This document shows positions 59,519-64,000 of a stretch of DNA of 64,000 nt, piece by piece; within the stretch, counting starts at the first letter, position 1, and the number at the start of each line of letters is the position of its first letter. The notes beneath the pieces were generated by a model, which saw nothing but the letters and a program-made list of their open reading frames with translations, had not been told where the DNA came from and did not search any database. Location of the stretch: assembly GCF_041270065.1 (NCBI RefSeq), contig NZ_CP065958.1, positions 3,720,001-3,784,000 on the forward strand. The letters are read 5' to 3'. The translations under genes and the position numbers were made by a program. The stretch is from Streptomyces fradiae. Lineage in GTDB: Bacteria > Actinomycetota > Actinomycetes > Streptomycetales > Streptomycetaceae.

Positions 59519-60757
59519 ATGCAGGTCACGCAGCCCACGCAGCAGCACCGCATCGTCGTTCTCGGCGCCGGCTACACCGGCGCCGTCGCGGCCGGCCGCA
59601 TCGCCAAGCGGCTGCACCGCGAGGACGTCACCATCACCCTCGTCAACCCGGAGCCCGACTTCGTCGAGCGCGTCCGGCTGCACCAGGTCGCGGCCGGGCA
59701 GGACCTGAAGCCGCGGCCGTTCGCCGAGATGTTCGCGGGTACGGGCGTCCAGCTGCGGCTCGGACACGTCACCGCGGTGGACGTGGACCGGAAGACGGTC
59801 TCCGTCGCCGGTACGGACGGCCAGGGCGACGGGCGGCCGGCGGAGCTGCCGTACGACACCCTCGTCTACGCCCTCGGCAGCGGCTGGAACGACGGCGGTG
59901 TCCCCGGCGCCGCAACCCACGCCCACGAGGTCGCCGGCCGCCCCGGCGCGCTCCGGCTCCGCGAGCGCCTGGCCGCGCTCGGCGCCGGCCGGACCGTGGT
60001 CGTCGTCGGCGGCGGCCTGACCGGCCTGGAGGCCGCGACCGAGATCGCCGAGGCCCGCCCCGACCTCGACGTCGCCCTGGCCGCCCGCGGCGTCCTCGGC
60101 GACTGGCTCTCCGCCAAGGGCCGCGCCCACCTGCGGAAGGTGGTCGACGGGCTCGGCATCACCGTCCACGAGCACGCGGCCGTCGCCGAGGTGACCGCCG
60201 ACCGGGTGATCACGGCCGACGGCACCGCCGTCCCCGCCGACGTCACCGTCTGGACCACCGGCTTCGCCGTCCGCCCGATCGCCGAGGCCACCGCCCTTCA
60301 GCTCACCGACCGCGGCCAGATCGTCGTCGACGGGACCATGCGCTCGGTGTCCCACCCGGACGTGTACGCGGTGGGCGACGCGGCCATGGCCATCGGCCCG
60401 AACGGCAAGCCGCTGCGCATGTCCTGCGCCTCGGGCGTCCCCATGGCCTGGCAGGCCGCCGACGCCATCGCCGCCCGCCTGTCGGGCACCAAGGTCCCGC
60501 GGGTCGCCATCCGCTACTTCCAGCAGTGCGTCTCCCTCGGCCGCAAGGAGGGCCTGATCCAGTTCGTCACCGCCGACGACCGCGCCGTCGACCGCGCCCT
60601 CACCGGCCGCGTCGCCGCCCTCTACAAGGAGCTGATCTGCAAGGGCGCCGCCTGGGGCGTCGCCAACCCCACCGCCGGCCTCCCGACCCGCCGCCGCCAC
60701 GTCGTACACCAGGGCGTCCCGGCTCTGGCGACGGCGACGGCAACGGCGACGGCCTGA
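59519..60757 (+). CDS. FAD-dependent NADH dehydrogenase-like oxidoreductase
   Basis: 412 residues. The FAD-binding GAGYTGAVAAG is at about 16-26. The NAD(P)-binding VVVGGGLTGLEAATEIAE is at about 161-178. VYAVGDAA near 282 is the second FAD motif. The layout is that of type II NADH dehydrogenases. It should pass electrons from NAD(P)H to a quinone or small acceptor at the membrane surface. It is the likely target of the adjacent ECF41 sigma factor. Confidence 0.88.
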   Translation: MQVTQPTQQHRIVVLGAGYTGAVAAGRIAKRLHREDVTITLVNPEPDFVERVRLHQVAAGQDLKPRPFAEMFAGTGVQLRLGHVTAVDVDRKTVSVAGTDGQGDGRPAELPYDTLVYALGSGWNDGGVPGAATHAHEVAGRPGALRLRERLAALGAGRTVVVVGGGLTGLEAATEIAEARPDLDVALAARGVLGDWLSAKGRAHLRKVVDGLGITVHEHAAVAEVTADRVITADGTAVPADVTVWTTGFAVRPIAEATALQLTDRGQIVVDGTMRSVSHPDVYAVGDAAMAIGPNGKPLRMSCASGVPMAWQAADAIAARLSGTKVPRVAIRYFQQCVSLGRKEGLIQFVTADDRAVDRALTGRVAALYKELICKGAAWGVANPTAGLPTRRRHVVHQGVPALATATATATA

Positions 60758-60794
60758 GGAGCGGCGCGGGGGCAGAGTGACAACTGACTCGGAC

Positions 60795-61106
60795 TCAGCG
60801 GCGAACGGGGCGGCGCAGATGGCGCGAGGCGGCCAGGCAGGAGGACAGCCAGGTCGCCTCCGCCTGGTCGACGATCAGGTCGCCGACGGTGATCACGCCC
60901 TCCATGACACCGCCGACCCGTATCGAGTGGTCGCCGACGCGATACATCTGCCAGTCCATGTCGCTGTGCCAGAGCCGGCCGCTCTTGTCCCCGTGACTCT
61001 GGGCGAAGACGAGTTCCTCGCCGTGCTCGTTGAGGAAGTAGCCCACGTAGTCCTCGTCGGCGATGGTGCCGCCGCAGAGTCGGGCCAGCTGTTGGTTGAT
61101 CGTCAT
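60795..61106 (-). CDS. Small companion protein of Shedu
   Basis: 103 residues; GAGGAG precedes the ATG, which overlaps the Shedu stop by 4 bp (ATGA). I do not recognise a family. The sequence is beta-rich in the middle (DYVGYFLNEHGEELVFAQSHGDK, DHSIRVGGVMEGVITVGDL) with a helical basic C-terminus. Translational coupling makes a functional link to the nuclease likely, as sensor, regulator or host-protection factor. Confidence 0.72.
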   Translation of the reverse strand: MTINQQLARLCGGTIADEDYVGYFLNEHGEELVFAQSHGDKSGRLWHSDMDWQMYRVGDHSIRVGGVMEGVITVGDLIVDQAEATWLSSCLAASRHLRRPVRR

Positions 61107-62383
61107 GCCGGTGGCTCCTCGCTCCTGCCCCGATTCCGGTCCCGGTCCCGGTCCCGGTCCCGGCTCCGGTCCCGGCTCTGGGCCTGGCTCTGGTCCTGGT
61201 CCTGGCGGGCCGAGGCGAGGGCCAGCATCCGGGCCGCGGAGTCCAACAGGGTCTCGTACGTGATCACTTCGACGCGCGATGCGTGTGCGTTGTACGTGCG
61301 CAAGGTCTCCGCGATCTCGCGGCGGGTGACGGCCCCGGTCACGTACTTCGGATGCCCGATGACCACCGTGGCCGACGCCCTGCGGGTGTCGACGCCGTGC
61401 TGCGCAAGGATGTCCGCGCGATTCTCGTCCATGACGCGGAGGTAGTTCTGCGCCTGGGAAACGGCGTGGTGCGCGGAGGCGCCCAACATGAGGTGGCCGC
61501 TGCGGCGGATGACCAGGTCCGTGATGCGGGCGCGCTTGAGTTCCACGACGTGCAGGGAGCCGTCGCCGCGCAACAGCGGTATGTCGAGGATGGTGTCCGG
61601 GGTGTACTGGCGGCGCGCAAGCTCGGTGACGTACGCACCGCCGAAGATCCACTCCTGGTTCTTGAGGCGCGTATGGAGGGCGTGCTCGGAGCTGTCCGGA
61701 TCGTCCACGACCGCCCGAAGCGCCTCGAGTCCGGCCTGCCGGGCCCTGAGCTCCAGCAACTGGGCCAGCAGCCCCGCGTCGGCGTCCGCCAGGAAGCCAC
61801 CCACCATCCGCGCCGCCTCGGTGGAGGCCGACCGCCGCAGATTCCTGAGGACGAGTTCCATGCGTCCGAGCTCCACGAGCTGACCGCTCTCCTCCGCGGA
61901 AAGCCGGACCCCGCCCTCCCCGTCCCCGACGGCCACGTGCTCCGACGACAGGGCCACCCCACGGAACAGCTCCCGTGCGTCCGCGGCCGTGGCCTCCGGA
62001 TCGGAGCGGCACAGCTCGTCCAGCACGGCGACCGCCCGCTCGGCTCCGAGGCCGATCATCCGCCGCGCGTACGCCTCGCTGCGCGCCCGTGCCTTCTCGT
62101 CGTACTTGGCGGCCAGCACCCGTAAGTACATCGTCCCGCCCGCGTACGCAGCGAAGTCCTGAAACCGCTGCGCCAGCCCGAAATCACCGCACAGCACCGC
62201 CTCCTGTGCCACGTCCTCCAGCGCATCGACCAATGGCCGGCCCTTGCCATAGCCCTGACCCCCGAGCACCGGACCCATGACACGTCGCACCACGTCGATC
62301 CGCTCCCGCACGCTGGAATGCGCGCTGAGCTCGTACGCGTCGCTCACCATGTCAAGGAGTGTCAGGCTGGATCGGAAGGTCAT
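61103..62383 (-). CDS. Shedu-family (SduA, DUF4263) antiphage nuclease
   Basis: 426 residues from ATG 62383; GTG 62395 after GGAGG is an alternative. The N-terminal 235 residues are helical. The C-terminal DUF4263 domain has NQEWIFGGAYV (242-252), PDTILDIPLLRGDGSLHVVELKR-type D...E-x-K (D267, E281, K283) and SQAQNYLRVMDE (309-320), the PD-(D/E)XK pattern of Shedu. The tail is R/D repeats. Shedu is an experimentally established single-gene antiphage system. Here it has a coupled second gene. Confidence 0.88.
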   Translation of the reverse strand: MTFRSSLTLLDMVSDAYELSAHSSVRERIDVVRRVMGPVLGGQGYGKGRPLVDALEDVAQEAVLCGDFGLAQRFQDFAAYAGGTMYLRVLAAKYDEKARARSEAYARRMIGLGAERAVAVLDELCRSDPEATAADARELFRGVALSSEHVAVGDGEGGVRLSAEESGQLVELGRMELVLRNLRRSASTEAARMVGGFLADADAGLLAQLLELRARQAGLEALRAVVDDPDSSEHALHTRLKNQEWIFGGAYVTELARRQYTPDTILDIPLLRGDGSLHVVELKRARITDLVIRRSGHLMLGASAHHAVSQAQNYLRVMDENRADILAQHGVDTRRASATVVIGHPKYVTGAVTRREIAETLRTYNAHASRVEVITYETLLDSAARMLALASARQDQDQSQAQSRDRSRDRDRDRDRNRGRSEEPPA

Positions 62384-62408
62384 ACCAGCGACCACGACAC
62401 CGACTGCC

Positions 62409-62594
62409 TCCGGCGGGCCGTCCACGTGGACGGCGGAGGACGAGGACCGGCTCCTTGAGATGTACCGAGAGGGAATCACCGATACGAATCGGCTGTCGGT
62501 GGCATTCGGGCGGCAGTCGGGTGGGATCCGGTCGCGTCTCATTCGGTTGGGGGTCCTTGAGCCGGGCGTCCGAAGGCACGAGGTCCGGGAATAG
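62409..62594 (+). CDS. Small Myb/sigma-like helix-turn-helix sequence, possibly partial
   Basis: The frame encodes WTAEDEDRLLEMYREGITDTNRLSVAFGRQSGGIRSRLIRLG-type sequence to the stop at 62594. This is a helix-turn-helix often found at the C-terminus of helicase-like and other DNA-binding proteins. A start codon with a ribosome-binding site is not visible, and its 5' part overlaps the divergent Shedu start. It is either a small regulator or the tail of a lost gene. Confidence 0.4.
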   Translation, partial: SGGPSTWTAEDEDRLLEMYREGITDTNRLSVAFGRQSGGIRSRLIRLGVLEPGVRRHEVRE

Positions 62595-62659
62595 AAGAGC
62601 CCTGCGGGGTCGCCGGCCTCAGCCGGTCCTCGGCCGGATCAGCCCGCCCACGGCTGCCC

Positions 62660-64000
62660 TCAGGCTTCCGCCGCCGGCGGGCTCCCTTCCGTATCCGCGC
62701 CGTCTTCCGCTCCAGCCCCTGTCTCTCCCGGCTCCTCCCCCAGGAAGTCCTTCACCGCCAGCGCGAAGACGAACGCCAGGGCCAGGGCCACGACCACCAG
62801 GCCGGTCGGGTGGGACCAGAGGACGTAGGTGACGACGGTGGCCGCGACCAGGAGCCAGGTGAGGAGGGTGGAGTGGCGGTGGACGAAGGGGCCGACGGGG
62901 CCGAGGCGCATGCCCGCGTGGTCGGCGGTGGTGCGGGTGGCCGTGATGCCAGAGCGCCAGAGGCCGCGGACCAGGCGGGCGGCGCGGCCGGGGCCGGAGA
63001 GCCAGGCGGCGAGGGCGACGATCAGGCCGATGGCCACGAAGACGCGGATCGAGGTGCGGAGGTAGCGGACCAGGATGTCGTAGACGGAGCCGGCGGCGGC
63101 CGCGTTGACGCCGGAGGGGAGGGCGTTGAGGTAGACCGTGCGGAAGACGGTGAGGCCGATGCCGAGGAGCAGGGAGGCCACCGCGAAGCCGAGGGCCGCG
63201 GCGATCAGGGTGCGGCGGCGGTGGACGGCGAGGAGGACGCCGCCGGCGACGAAGAGGACGGCGAGGACCGGCAGCCAGAAGCCCATCTTCTGGAGCAGGT
63301 TGAAGAGCGTCCGGACCTTGCCGATGTCGTCGGCCTTGACGATGGTGAAGTTGGTGTGGACCTCGGGGATCTTCGCCGCGACGCCCATTCCGGCGTCCAC
63401 CAGGCGTTGCTTCACCTGCTCCACGATCGGCGCGAGGTCGAGGGTCACGGTGTTCTCGTTGATCTTCACCGCGCCCTGGTCGCTGCCGGTCAGCGCCCGG
63501 TCGAGGGAGGTGTGGACGGCCCGGTTGGCGTCCGTCCACACCGTCTCGAAGGCGTCGGAGGCGACGACGTCCTGCGCCTTCTCGTGGACGAAGCTCTTCA
63601 CCGCGCCTTCCAGCGAATCGCCCAGCTTCCCCAGGGCCTTGGTGAGCCGCGGGCGATCGGCGGGGGCGACGTCCTCGAGGAGGGACTGGAGGTCGATGTG
63701 CTCCATGACGGCGTCGGTGACGCGGTTGGCGACCGCCGCCTGGACGTCGGCGTCGGAGGCGAGCGGCGCGACCGTGGCGACGTAACGGTCGGTGTCCCCG
63801 ATCTCGTCCGCCGTCCACGCCGCCACCAGTCCGAGCGGGGCAAGGACGCAGCCGATGACGATCAGCAGCGCCGCGAAGAACGAGCGGACCCGGTGGTGGG
63901 GCGGGCGCGGGGGCGTCGCGGCGGCTGCCTCCAGCGACGCGATGCGAGCCCGCAGCGCCGCGAGTTCGTCCGCGCCGTTCGAGGAGGACCCCTCCGGGGC
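62660..64000 (-). CDS. Large membrane protein (5' end outside window)
   Basis: 447 codons visible; the frame remains open to the window end. A charged N-terminal stretch (ADELAALRARIASLEAA, coiled coil) precedes the first helix (FFAALLIVIGCVLAPLGLVAAW). A large external domain (about nt 63810-63300) reads like DAVMEHIDLQSLLEDVAPADRP. At least four more helices follow (LPVLAVLFVAGGVLLAV, LLTWLLVAATVVTYVLW and others), then an acidic tail. The type is common in Streptomyces as 'integral membrane protein'. Function unknown. Confidence 0.85.
   Translation of the reverse strand, partial: APEGSSSNGADELAALRARIASLEAAAATPPRPPHHRVRSFFAALLIVIGCVLAPLGLVAAWTADEIGDTDRYVATVAPLASDADVQAAVANRVTDAVMEHIDLQSLLEDVAPADRPRLTKALGKLGDSLEGAVKSFVHEKAQDVVASDAFETVWTDANRAVHTSLDRALTGSDQGAVKINENTVTLDLAPIVEQVKQRLVDAGMGVAAKIPEVHTNFTIVKADDIGKVRTLFNLLQKMGFWLPVLAVLFVAGGVLLAVHRRRTLIAAALGFAVASLLLGIGLTVFRTVYLNALPSGVNAAAAGSVYDILVRYLRTSIRVFVAIGLIVALAAWLSGPGRAARLVRGLWRSGITATRTTADHAGMRLGPVGPFVHRHSTLLTWLLVAATVVTYVLWSHPTGLVVVALALAFVFALAVKDFLGEEPGETGAGAEDGADTEGSPPAAEA

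Overview
The window is very GC-rich with Streptomyces-type features: GTG starts, Dcd, an ECF41 sigma factor, many STAS/anti-sigma pairs, and small conserved actinobacterial proteins. It reads as a Streptomyces chromosome segment carrying tRNA-associated mobile DNA. Nothing here names the species.

Left core, 1 to about 5,600: an iron-sulfur oxidoreductase (5' end outside the window), a secreted membrane-anchored protein, a Yip1-family protein, a phosphoribosyltransferase, the host dcd, a 57-residue four-Cys protein and tRNA-Gly(CCC). The 3' half of that tRNA is an attachment site. The same 42 bases recur exactly at 30377 and 35016.

First element, 5,519 to 30,418: a tyrosine integrase, excisionase and repressor, an XRE-ImmA protease with a partner, a DUF3631 ATPase, a DUF2637 membrane protein, MobC and a three-His relaxase. 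No FtsK/TraB translocase is visible, so it looks mobilizable rather than self-transmissible. Three candidate cis sites stand out: a repeat-rich spacer after the ATPase, two hairpins inside mobC, and three palindromes spaced exactly 24 bp. The cargo (15,076 to 23,417) is the most interesting part. A divergent regulator-flavoprotein pair faces a tightly coupled operon: anti-sigma-like ATPase, MurA-like enolpyruvyl transferase, 5'-nucleotidase-like phosphatase, two dCTP-deaminase paralogs with complementary active-site losses, a glycosyltransferase, then a serine hydrolase. It may be an undescribed nucleotide-modifying pathway. Partner-switching regulators and DUF5994 genes follow.

Accreted region, about 30,400 to 48,300: remnants (antiporter, PucR-type regulator, integrase-like 3' ends, SpoIIE phosphatase, ArsR, aldo/keto reductase) lie among intact genes: an ABC exporter with a TetR regulator, PRC-barrel, cold-shock, CBS and MerR proteins, a lipoprotein, a merR/merB pair and a STAS protein. 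The block at 25.1-28.2 kb is a paralog of that at 36.0-38.2 kb, and each copy has lost different genes.

Right part, 48,300 to 64,000: a universal stress protein, alcohol dehydrogenase, Fe(II)/2-oxoglutarate oxygenase, large secreted nuclease, an XRE/ImmA/MAB_1171c/PAP2-like operon, an ECF41 sigma factor with a flavoprotein reductase behind a Crp-type site, a two-gene Shedu operon and a large membrane protein cut by the window end.
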